Shown: positions 7,925-13,627 of the stretch, in pieces
Position numbering within the stretch: position 1 is the first letter of the stretch
How the letters are laid out: each line of letters starts with the position of its first letter
Assembly: GCA_022360535.1 (NCBI GenBank)
Contig: JAKSCP010000208.1
Span: 1-16,826, forward strand
Length of the DNA: 16,826 nucleotides
Direction: 5' to 3'
Source: Pseudomonadales bacterium
GTDB taxonomy: Bacteria; Pseudomonadota; Gammaproteobacteria; Pseudomonadales; Pseudohongiellaceae
Position numbers and translations under genes: made by a program
The notes under the pieces: generated by a model
The model's database searches: none
Told to the model about the DNA's origin: nothing
The model's input: the letters and a program-made list of their open reading frames with translations, nothing else

Positions 7925-8416
7925 TCAGAACGGTCTGTGTGACCTCGGTACAAGCAATACCTTGGTCTTACTCAGCCGGTCGTGCATCGCGTCCTTGTTC
8001 TCGTCAAAGTAGAGCCAAAGATAACCCGCTCCGAATAGCAGCATGGCAGGCCATGCCAGCAGAAAACGTTTCAGCGCGCTGCTAATGCTGAGCAGTTCGT
8101 TATCCTGGCCAACCACTTTCAAGCGCCAGGCGATCATGCCAAGTGTCTGGCCACTGCGCATCCAGAAGTAACAGTAGAAACCGAAAGAGCTCCCCAACAT
8201 CAGGCTAAACAGTAAGGCATCCCTCAGCGGATCGGTTTGCACCTGTCCGTCGACTACCTGATTGCTGTCCACACCCAACAACAATTGCACGACATAGCCC
8301 AGCAACATCCAAATCGCTGCTACCAGGAATGCATCGTAGAGCAGGGCGGCCAGTCGGCGCCAAAGTCCGGCGCGGGGATAGCCGGCTAAACCGGGTTCTG
8401 ACTGAGATTCATCCAA
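7925..8416 (-). CDS. RDD-family integral membrane protein
   Basis: Small inner-membrane protein of the RDD family, whose function is largely unsettled (transport of small molecules or ions has been proposed for some members). The 163 aa carry the family signature: 'AGLWRRLAALLYDAFLV' (residues 16-32, the Arg and Asp of the name), a middle 'WMRSGQTLGMIAWRLKVV' (about 85-102) before the third helix, and a final 'DAMHDRLSKTKVLL'. Three hydrophobic helices sit near 22-47, 67-86 and 115-136. The start is TTG 8416, 4 bp after the stop of the 47-aa gene. No ATG or GTG exists between the previous in-frame stop and the conserved part, so coupling to that gene is likely. From memory, RDD genes occur beside lptFG in related genomes. 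Confidence 0.85.
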   Translation of the reverse strand: MDESQSEPGLAGYPRAGLWRRLAALLYDAFLVAAIWMLLGYVVQLLLGVDSNQVVDGQVQTDPLRDALLFSLMLGSSFGFYCYFWMRSGQTLGMIAWRLKVVGQDNELLSISSALKRFLLAWPAMLLFGAGYLWLYFDENKDAMHDRLSKTKVLLVPRSHRPF

Positions 8417-8420
8417 GTGG

Positions 8421-8564
8421 CTATCCGACTTTTTTCACGGTCTGGATCAGTTCATTGGCGGACATCAGTCCGCCCCCAACTATGGGTTCCTCGACATCAG
8501 GGAGGCCGGCGCCAGATTGTTGGTCCAGGCGAACTTTTTTGGATACGTAGAATTGAATAGCCAT
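8421..8564 (-). CDS. Small hypothetical protein, 47 aa, first gene of the RDD unit
   Basis: I do not recognise this protein. The frame can be read back to a TTG at 8690, but I prefer ATG 8564. A good promoter (-10 at 8605-8600) would start transcription around 8593, which makes the TTG untranslatable from it and leaves a leader of roughly 30 nt. The protein begins 'MAIQFYVSKKVRLDQQSG', then 'GLPDVEEPIVGGGLMSANEL', and ends 'TVKKVG'. There is no membrane segment, signal peptide or cysteine. The glycine-rich PIVGGG turn followed by an amphipathic helix is its only striking feature. The stop lies 4 bp before the RDD start, so the two are probably one operon. Confidence 0.55.
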   Translation of the reverse strand: MAIQFYVSKKVRLDQQSGAGLPDVEEPIVGGGLMSANELIQTVKKVG

Positions 8565-8599
8565 AGCTAACTTTTTGCTCGCTGTCCCTTGGGGCGGGC

Positions 8600-8627
8600 A
8601 GTATATAACGAGCGTCACAGGTGCCAA
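8600..8627 (-). promoter_or_regulatory. Sigma70-like promoter for the 47-aa ORF and RDD gene
   Basis: Reading the minus strand, TTGGCA (8627-8622; five of six consensus bases) and TATACT (8605-8600; five of six) are 16 bp apart. Transcription would begin near 8593, just upstream of the ATG at 8564. This is among the best promoter matches in the window. Confidence 0.55.
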
Positions 8628-8754
8628 AGCGCCAATATGACTGCGCTCCCAAGTGCAACGAAGTGCCAGTCTGATAGTTTCAATGCTCAAGAAGTCGGCC
8701 CGTCATGCCGCCACCTTAGGAGCTGATGCTGATTTCCTTGTCAGCACCACTTTT

Positions 8755-8763
8755 TGTTAGAAT
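8755..8763 (+). promoter_or_regulatory. Extended -10 promoter for the LeuA/CimA-like gene
   Basis: TGTTAGAAT gives an extended -10 (TGn followed by TAGAAT, five of six consensus bases). The TTGTCA at 8738-8743 is too close (14 bp) to act as a normal -35, so the promoter would rely on the extended element. The predicted start near 8770 leaves a leader of about 75 nt before the ATG at 8845. Confidence 0.5.
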
Positions 8764-8778
8764 GCCCGGCCCTCTTTT

Positions 8779-8805
8779 CGGGGTCATACCGGGGTCAGGT
8801 TCCCC
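8779..8805 (+). repeat. Tandem CGGGGTCA repeat with complementary CCCC in the leuA-like leader
   Basis: CGGGGTCA occurs at 8779-8786 and again at 8790-8797, an 11-bp period. A CCCC at 8802-8805 can pair with either GGGG. It lies just downstream of the predicted transcription start. It could be an operator on one DNA face or a small pair of alternative RNA hairpins. No leader peptide with leucine codons is present, so classic attenuation is not supported. Confidence 0.35.
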
Positions 8806-8844
8806 AAAATAACGCTAACCACAACAATTGAAGTAGGACAGGCC

Positions 8845-10377
8845 ATGAACGCGAACGCTGCTCGGCATATCCAGTTAATGGATACCACCTTGCGCGACGG
8901 TGAGCAAACGCAAGGTGTTTCATTCTCAGCCAATGAGAAGATGAACATTGCTCGCGCCTTGCTGCAGTCGCTCAATGTCGATCGCATTGAAGTGGCCTCT
9001 GCTTGTGTCTCTGAGGGTGAAAAACAAGCCGTATCGCAAATCTGCAGCTGGGCTGATTCTGAAGGGCTACTCGATCGCGTCGAGGTGCTTGGATTTGTCG
9101 ATTACAAACGCAGTGTCGATTGGATCGTGAGTGCTGGTGGCAAAGTCATTAACTTATTGTGCAAAGGCAGCGAAAAACACTGCCGGGAGCAGCTTGGTAA
9201 GACACTGGAATCCCACCTGGAAGACATTGCTCGCACCGTAGAGTATGCCCAGGAGCAGGGCCTGCGAGCGAACATGTACCTTGAAGACTGGTCCAATGGT
9301 TATGCGAACAGTAAGGATTATGTATTCGGGTTAGTTTCGGGAACCAGCAATCTGGGAATTAACCACTATTTGTTGCCCGACACACTTGGCTTAATGTCTC
9401 CGCGTGAAGTCTATGACTCATTGCAAGACATGCTGAGTTCATTCCCAGAGGCAGAGTTCGATTTTCACCCCCACAATGACTATGGTTTGGCGACTGCCAA
9501 TGTGCTGGCCGCGGTGGAGGCTGGAGTCAACACCGTACACTGCACAATGAACTGCCTGGGTGAACGAGCTGGCAATGCGTCTCTGGCAGAAGTGACGGTA
9601 GCGCTGAAAGACAAGATGGGTATGCAACTCTCCATCGATGAGTCGCACATTGCCGTAGTCAGCGGTATGGTTGAAAACTTTTCCGGCAAATGGATCGCCG
9701 CCAATACACCCATTGTTGGCGCCGATGTCTTTACGCAAACGGCAGGCATTCATGCTGACGGAGACCTGAAGGGTGATCTCTATGTCACTAATCTGAGTCC
9801 GGAGCGATTCGCCCGCAAGCGTACTTATGCCCTGGGCAAAATGAGTGGTAAGGCGTCCCTCATTAATAACCTGGAAGAGTTAGGTATTCAGTTGTCGGAA
9901 GCAGAGCAGGCCAAAGTTCTGGAACGTATCGTTCAATTAGGTGACTCCAAACAGGTCATTACTTCTGATGATTTGCCCTTTATCATTGCCGACGTGATGG
10001 AGAGTAAGGAGTACCATCACATCACCCTGCTCAATTGCTACATCAATACCGGCTTTAACGTGGAAAGCACGGCGAGTATTCGGGTAGATCTAAAGGGTAC
10101 AGAATATCAGGGCACCGGATCGGGTAACGGTGGATTCGATGCGTTCATGGACGCAATAACCGAGATTCTGGAAGCACAAGACTTTAAGATGCCGGAGCTG
10201 ATCGACTACGAGGTGCATATTCCCCGTGGCGGTCAGACCAATGCGCTAACTGAATGTATTATCACCTGGGAGTCTGAAGGTCGTGACTTCAAGACCCGCG
10301 GAGTCGATGCTAATCAGGTATTAGCCGCAGTGAAGGCCACTCTTAGGATGATCAACCTCAAATTACACGATTCATAG
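8845..10377 (+). CDS. Alpha-isopropylmalate / citramalate synthase family protein with LeuA regulatory domain
   Basis: Condenses acetyl-CoA with a 2-oxoacid: 2-oxoisovalerate if LeuA-like (leucine) or pyruvate if CimA-like (isoleucine). It has 510 aa. An HMGL-like TIM barrel spans residues 8-275, with 'LMDTTLRDGEQT' (metal D13, catalytic R17), 'HPHNDYG' (metal H208 and H210) and 'GERAGN' (239-244). A linker region has 'TQTAGIHADGDLKGDLY' (298-313) and 'YALGKMSGKAS'. The C-terminal LeuA dimer/allosteric domain runs from about 385 to 505 ('TRGVDANQVLAAVKAT'). The wording of these motifs, including 'YLEDWSNG', resembles the enzymes of Bacteroidetes more than E. coli LeuA. The ATG has an AGGA 6 bp upstream. 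No leuC or leuD is adjacent. Which 2-oxoacid it uses cannot be told by eye. Confidence 0.85.
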   Translation: MNANAARHIQLMDTTLRDGEQTQGVSFSANEKMNIARALLQSLNVDRIEVASACVSEGEKQAVSQICSWADSEGLLDRVEVLGFVDYKRSVDWIVSAGGKVINLLCKGSEKHCREQLGKTLESHLEDIARTVEYAQEQGLRANMYLEDWSNGYANSKDYVFGLVSGTSNLGINHYLLPDTLGLMSPREVYDSLQDMLSSFPEAEFDFHPHNDYGLATANVLAAVEAGVNTVHCTMNCLGERAGNASLAEVTVALKDKMGMQLSIDESHIAVVSGMVENFSGKWIAANTPIVGADVFTQTAGIHADGDLKGDLYVTNLSPERFARKRTYALGKMSGKASLINNLEELGIQLSEAEQAKVLERIVQLGDSKQVITSDDLPFIIADVMESKEYHHITLLNCYINTGFNVESTASIRVDLKGTEYQGTGSGNGGFDAFMDAITEILEAQDFKMPELIDYEVHIPRGGQTNALTECIITWESEGRDFKTRGVDANQVLAAVKATLRMINLKLHDS

Positions 10378-10380
10378 TGT

Positions 10381-10402
10381 AAATGTCCTTCTCTGGACAT
10401 TT
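10381..10402. terminator. Hairpin between convergent leuA-like and leuB-like genes
   Basis: A perfect 8-bp stem (AAATGTCC at 10381-10388 with GGACATTT at 10395-10402) and a 6-base loop lie 3 bp after the synthase stop. It is the only strong hairpin in the 105-bp gap between the convergent genes and would fold in either transcript. Each arm ends in only three T, so it may be a weak bidirectional terminator. Confidence 0.45.
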
Positions 10403-10482
10403 GCTCAGTCGCTGCCAGATCGCTAACGGGATTCCGCGGAACCTCTGGCTTACTTCGAGCTTTGATTTATATGGAAGAGTGA

Positions 10483-11580
10483 TTAGAGCTTCGAAAGTTC
10501 GCTGGCCACTAAATCCCCAAACCCATCTGTACTGATTATTTTCGCTTCGCTATCTGGTGAAGAAAGATCGGGTGTGGTGTAACCCTGGGCGAACACACTC
10601 TGCATGGCGTGCCATACATTGCGTGATTCCTGTTCCATGCCAAAGCTCATTTCCAGCATCATAGCGACCGAGCCGATCATGGAGTAGGGGTTGGCAATGT
10701 TCTGTCCCGCGATATCAGGCGCAGAGCCATGGGAGGGTTCGTAATAGGCTTTGTCTGGTCCCACGCAGGCAGAAGGCATTAAACCTAATGAGCCCAGGAT
10801 GCCGCCCCCTTGGTCACTGAGAATATCGCCGAACATGTTTTCCATGACCATCACATCGAACTGTCCTGGGTTGAGACAAAGGTAGGTGGCGGCCGCATCA
10901 ACCAGAATGTATTTGATTTCTACATCGGGAAAATCTTTGCCAACCTCTTCCATCACTTCGTTCCAAAGTACGCTGGATTTAAGGACATTGCTCTTGTGGA
11001 TGCTATGTAGAACTTTCTTGCGCTTCTGGGCAGTTTCGAAAGCAACCCTGGCGATGCGCTCAATCTGATCTTCATCATATTCCAGTGCTTCATTAACAAA
11101 GCGCTTGCCTTGTTCATTGACACCGGTTTCTTTCTCGCCGAAATACAAACCACCAACCAGCTCACGAATGATCATGAAGTCGATGCCCTCACCAATGATC
11201 TCTGGTTTCAACGGGGAGAAGTGAGCGATGCCCTGAGGCAAATACACTGGGCGAAAATTGGCAAAAGTATCGTAACGGCGACGCAGAGGCAGCAGGGCTC
11301 CACGTTCAGGCTGCATATCGACAGGAATCTTCTTGGACTCTTCATGACTGAGGCCGATGGGACCTTTTATGATGGCGTCGGCTTCATCGCACAGTGCTTT
11401 GGTTTCTTCGGGGAAGGAATGCCCATGACTGAAGTAAGCGCTGGCACCGAAGGGGGCATGCTGCAAATCGAAGTTGACAGAGTTGCGTTCGGCGACCAGG
11501 TCCAGAATCTTCACGGCTTCCGCCATGATCTCGGGTCCTATTCCATCACCATCCAATAGAGCGATCTTGTAGCTTGTCAT
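10483..11580 (-). CDS. 3-isopropylmalate dehydrogenase-type (LeuB-like) NAD-dependent dehydrogenase
   Basis: Member of the isocitrate/isopropylmalate dehydrogenase family. If LeuB, it oxidatively decarboxylates 3-isopropylmalate (or 3-methylmalate in a citramalate pathway). It has 365 aa. Malate-moiety and metal residues are in place: R100, R110, R139 and Y146 ('IIRELVGGLYFGE'), K196 ('HKSNVL'), D228, and D252/D256 ('FGDILSDQGG'). 'HGSAPDIAG' with D289 fits NAD rather than NADP use. The segment at 72-112 ('GPIGLSHEESKKIPVDMQPE' onward) differs from ordinary LeuB 'GPK/GDP...PE', so the side-chain pocket may be altered. AGGAAT lies 5 bp before the ATG. It converges on the LeuA/CimA-like gene, which suggests a shared pathway but not an operon. 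leuCD are not nearby. Confidence 0.82.
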   Translation of the reverse strand: MTSYKIALLDGDGIGPEIMAEAVKILDLVAERNSVNFDLQHAPFGASAYFSHGHSFPEETKALCDEADAIIKGPIGLSHEESKKIPVDMQPERGALLPLRRRYDTFANFRPVYLPQGIAHFSPLKPEIIGEGIDFMIIRELVGGLYFGEKETGVNEQGKRFVNEALEYDEDQIERIARVAFETAQKRKKVLHSIHKSNVLKSSVLWNEVMEEVGKDFPDVEIKYILVDAAATYLCLNPGQFDVMVMENMFGDILSDQGGGILGSLGLMPSACVGPDKAYYEPSHGSAPDIAGQNIANPYSMIGSVAMMLEMSFGMEQESRNVWHAMQSVFAQGYTTPDLSSPDSEAKIISTDGFGDLVASELSKL

Positions 11581-11620
11581 TGCTAATTCCTATTCCTAAA
11601 TTCGGGGCGCTACCGTGAGC

Positions 11621-11644
11621 AGGCGCGTAATTTATCATGCGCCT
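11621..11644 (-). promoter_or_regulatory. Possible leuB-like promoter framed by an inverted repeat
   Basis: On the minus strand, TG at 11637-11636 followed by TAAATT (11634-11629) could be an extended -10, about 50 bp before the leuB-like start. It sits inside an inverted repeat AGGCGC (11621-11626) / GCGCCT (11639-11644), which might be an operator. No convincing -35 is seen. Confidence 0.3.
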
Positions 11645-11706
11645 TCTGTGGTTAACAGGGCGACTGCAGCGGAATCAAAAACAGGAAAAAAGGGATAGCG
11701 CGAAGC

Positions 11707-11889
11707 TTAGTTGAGAAGCTGTAGAACTGCGACAACCTGGTTAATAAAAATCAGAGTGAGAATGATCACGATGGTATAGACCACACCATCGCTCAGCTCC
11801 ATGCCAAAAAAGGTCTTCGGCTTGCTATTGCCGCCAGATCCTTCCTTGGAAGAAGAGCTTTCCTCTATGTTTTCGTCATCGAAGCTCAT
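11707..11889 (-). CDS. Small tail-anchored membrane protein, 60 aa, unknown function
   Basis: I do not recognise this protein. The ATG at 11889 is preceded by a clear GAGGA ribosome site with good spacing, which supports translation. Residues 1-26 are acidic and serine/glycine-rich with a few lysines ('DDENIEESSSSKEGSGG'). Residues about 36-58 form one strongly hydrophobic helix ('VVYTIVIILTLIFINQVVAV'), leaving just two residues after it. That is the layout of a tail-anchored protein with a disordered cytoplasmic head. There is no cleavage site or lipobox. It lies 126 bp upstream of the leuB-like gene on the same strand and downstream of tRNA-Leu. An accessory subunit of a membrane complex is possible, but nothing here identifies one. 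Confidence 0.65.
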   Translation of the reverse strand: MSFDDENIEESSSSKEGSGGNSKPKTFFGMELSDGVVYTIVIILTLIFINQVVAVLQLLN

Positions 11890-11955
11890 TAAATAGTCCT
11901 CGGTGGCTCATTTATTCAACGCAGGTAGACAAGTAGGGGTATCGGCATTTTACCG

Positions 11956-11982
11956 AGACTCTTCAATATGTAAGAAGAGTCT
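11956..11982. repeat. 9-bp perfect inverted repeat (hairpin) between tRNA-Leu and the 60-aa gene
   Basis: AGACTCTTC (11956-11964) pairs with GAAGAGTCT (11974-11982) around a 9-base A/T-rich loop. There is no T-run in either direction, so a factor-independent terminator is doubtful. It could end or mark processing of the tRNA-Leu transcript, or be an operator for the small membrane-protein gene. The rest of 11890-12117 shows no gene. Confidence 0.4.
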
Positions 11983-12117
11983 TAGCGTCGACTAGTGGTG
12001 TCAGCCAGTTCCCCTGCGGTTTCCCCCATTATGGAGAGGAATCCAATAGTGCTTGGTTTGTATTCTTTTTTTCTACTCTTTCTACTTTGCAGTACTTCTT
12101 TGGTACTTCGAAAGTAG

Positions 12118-12204
12118 TGGTACCAGCGGGCGGACTCGAACCGCCACGCCCGTGAAGGCAATGGATTTTGAATCCATCGTGTCTACCAATTTCACCACGC
12201 TGGC
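12118..12204 (-). tRNA. tRNA-Leu (anticodon CAA)
   Basis: This 87-nt class II tRNA includes an encoded CCA. The 5' acceptor arm GCCAGCG (from 12204) pairs with CGCTGGT, giving a G1-U72 pair as in E. coli tRNA-Leu(UAA). The discriminator is A73. The D arm has 'GTGGTGAAATTGGTAGACAC'. The anticodon arm ATGGA/TCCAT encloses loop TTCAAAA, giving CAA, which reads UUG. A long variable arm follows. The T arm is GGCGG TTCGAGT CCGCC. Long variable arm plus A73 fit leucine. From memory, a tRNA-Leu directly before queA also occurs in Pseudomonas. Confidence 0.95.
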
Positions 12205-12293
12205 ACGGTTGCACGCAAAATCTGTTTTTCCTCTTTGACCAGGAACGGATTGGAGTGAATCTGCTGCAAGCCACTGATTTTGCTGCGCGGAGC

Positions 12294-12318
12294 ATTATAC
12301 CAATTGCCAATTGGGGCG
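12294..12318 (-). promoter_or_regulatory. Promoter of tRNA-Leu, with an embedded perfect palindrome
   Basis: On the minus strand, a perfect TATAAT (12299-12294) preceded by TGG makes an extended -10, about 90 bp before the tRNA 5' end. The -35 is poor. The spacer carries CCAATTG (12300-12306), one base, then CAATTGG (12308-12314), a perfect 7+1+7 palindrome abutting the -10. Confidence 0.6.
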
Positions 12319-12399
12319 CAATCAACGCAAAATTCGCTCTCGCCAATCCCATACCCTGAAAAAGTTGAGGCTCTGCAGTAAAAGAGAGCACCCAGAGCG

Positions 12400-13467
12400 A
12401 TGAAGCTGAGTGATTTTTCTTACCATTTACCCGAGCAGCTAATAGCTGAAAAACCGGCGACGACTCGATCGGCCAGTCGCTTACTCAGTTTGGACTGCAA
12501 TAGCGGTGCCATCAGCCATGGCCGGTTTACCGATATTGCTGAACAGCTTGGGCCAAAGGACTTACTGGTATTCAACGATACCCGTGTCATCCCGGCACGC
12601 TTGTTTGCGCAGAAAACCACCGGTGGCAGAGTAGAAATTCTAATCGAACGCATGCGTTCTGATACTTCGGCGCTGGTGCAAATGCGCGCCAATAAGGCTC
12701 CCAAACCGGGCAATTTGTTGAGCTTGCTGCAGCACGAAAACAGCGAAGAAGTGTCCGAACCTGTATTGGAGGTCACCGCACGTGAGGGAGATTTTTTCAT
12801 TATAGAAACAATTGCGAAAAGCTCTCTTGCCGAACTGGTCGAACGCTATGGGCATATGCCATTGCCGCCATACATCAAGCGAGCTGACGATATTGAAGAC
12901 CAGTCACGTTATCAGACAGTTTATTCGCGGAACCCGGGCGCGGTGGCTGCACCTACCGCTGGTTTGCATTTTGACGAACCGCTGCTCGCCAGGCTCGAAT
13001 CCAGGGGGGTTGGTTTTGCATTTTTAACCCTGCATGTGGGAGCTGGCACGTTCCAGCCAGTTCGGGTCGAGCATATTCAACAACATAGGATGCATAGAGA
13101 ACGCATCGAAGTGACCGCTGAAGTGTGCGCCGCGATCAACCGCTGCAAAGCGCAGGGAGGTCGGGTGGTGGCAGTAGGAACAACTTCCGTAAGGAGTCTT
13201 GAGGCGACGGCGTTGCAGAGCAATAGCGAAGATTCTGATTTGCAGCCGTTTAGTGGTGAGACTGACATTTTCATCTACCCCGGTTTTGACTTTAAAGTTG
13301 TGGACGCCATAGTGACCAATTTTCACTTACCTGAGTCTACGTTATTGATGTTGGTCAGCGCGTTTGCGGATAAAAAGATGCTACTTGACGCTTATGCTGA
13401 GGCAATTGGGGAGAACTATCGATTCTTCAGCTACGGCGATGCCATGTTCTTGTATCGAGCTACCTGA
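12400..13467 (+). CDS. queA: S-adenosylmethionine:tRNA ribosyltransferase-isomerase
   Basis: Penultimate step of queuosine synthesis: it moves the ribosyl part of SAM onto preQ1 at position 34 of tRNAs for Asn, Asp, His and Tyr, giving epoxyqueuosine. The 355-aa length is normal for the family. Hallmarks in order are 'LPEQLIAEKPATTRSASRLL' at the N-terminus, 'LLVFNDTRVIPARLF' (about 55-69), 'GGRVEILIERM', 'GHMPLPPYIKR', 'YQTVYSRNPGAVAAPTAGLHF', 'LHVGAGTFQPVR', 'VGTTSVRSLE', 'IYPGFDFKVVDAIVTNFHLPESTLLMLVSAF' features, and 'YRFFSYGDAMFL' at the end. The start at ATG 12400 gives the usual 'MKLSDFSYHLPE' but has only a weak ribosome site. The usual partner tgt (and yajC-secDF) does not follow; mdh does. 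Confidence 0.98.
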   Translation: MKLSDFSYHLPEQLIAEKPATTRSASRLLSLDCNSGAISHGRFTDIAEQLGPKDLLVFNDTRVIPARLFAQKTTGGRVEILIERMRSDTSALVQMRANKAPKPGNLLSLLQHENSEEVSEPVLEVTAREGDFFIIETIAKSSLAELVERYGHMPLPPYIKRADDIEDQSRYQTVYSRNPGAVAAPTAGLHFDEPLLARLESRGVGFAFLTLHVGAGTFQPVRVEHIQQHRMHRERIEVTAEVCAAINRCKAQGGRVVAVGTTSVRSLEATALQSNSEDSDLQPFSGETDIFIYPGFDFKVVDAIVTNFHLPESTLLMLVSAFADKKMLLDAYAEAIGENYRFFSYGDAMFLYRAT

Positions 13468-13502
13468 GGTGATTCGGGTCCGCCAGTTGATCAAATGTCA
13501 CC

Positions 13503-13539
13503 TGTCTGCCTGTGGACACAAATCAGACAATCAGTTTTT
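13503..13539 (+). terminator. Possible weak terminator after queA
   Basis: TGTCTG (13503-13508) pairs with CAGACA (13524-13529), with a short inner TGT/ACA helix. Five T follow at 13535-13539 after a 5-base gap. It is placed between the queA stop and the mdh promoter, but the stem is short. Confidence 0.3.
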
Positions 13540-13566
13540 CCGGCAGTCTCAACCTTAGAGTGAATC

Positions 13567-13575
13567 TGCTATAAT
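13567..13575 (+). promoter_or_regulatory. Extended -10 promoter of mdh
   Basis: TGCTATAAT gives a perfect TATAAT (13570-13575) with the TGn extension. No good -35 is present at 16-18 bp. The predicted start near 13582 leaves a leader of about 45 nt to the mdh ATG, so mdh is probably transcribed independently of queA. Confidence 0.6.
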
Positions 13576-13627
13576 TCGCGCCCCCGATCTTGTATCAACC
13601 TGAAAATTTGGAAAGGAACCAATCGTA

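Noticed and set aside
8565..8690. N-terminal extension of the 47-aa ORF from a TTG at 8690
   Set aside because: A good promoter lies inside this stretch, so the message would start downstream of the TTG. The extension also looks like random coding.
12030..12117. T-rich and GTACTTC-repeat stretch next to the tRNA 3' end as a tRNA terminator or integration (att) site
   Set aside because: The T-run is on the wrong strand to end the tRNA transcript. No integrase or second copy of the tRNA 3' end is present, so there is no support for an island attachment site.
12029..12391. 120-codon open frame on the minus strand across the tRNA-Leu gene
   Set aside because: It covers the tRNA and its promoter, so it is an accidental frame and not a protein gene.
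12253..13570. 13-base direct repeat GAGTGAATCTGCT at 12253-12265 and 13558-13570, near the tRNA/queA and mdh promoters
   Set aside because: About two chance matches of this length are expected in a window of this size, and the copies have different positions relative to their promoters.
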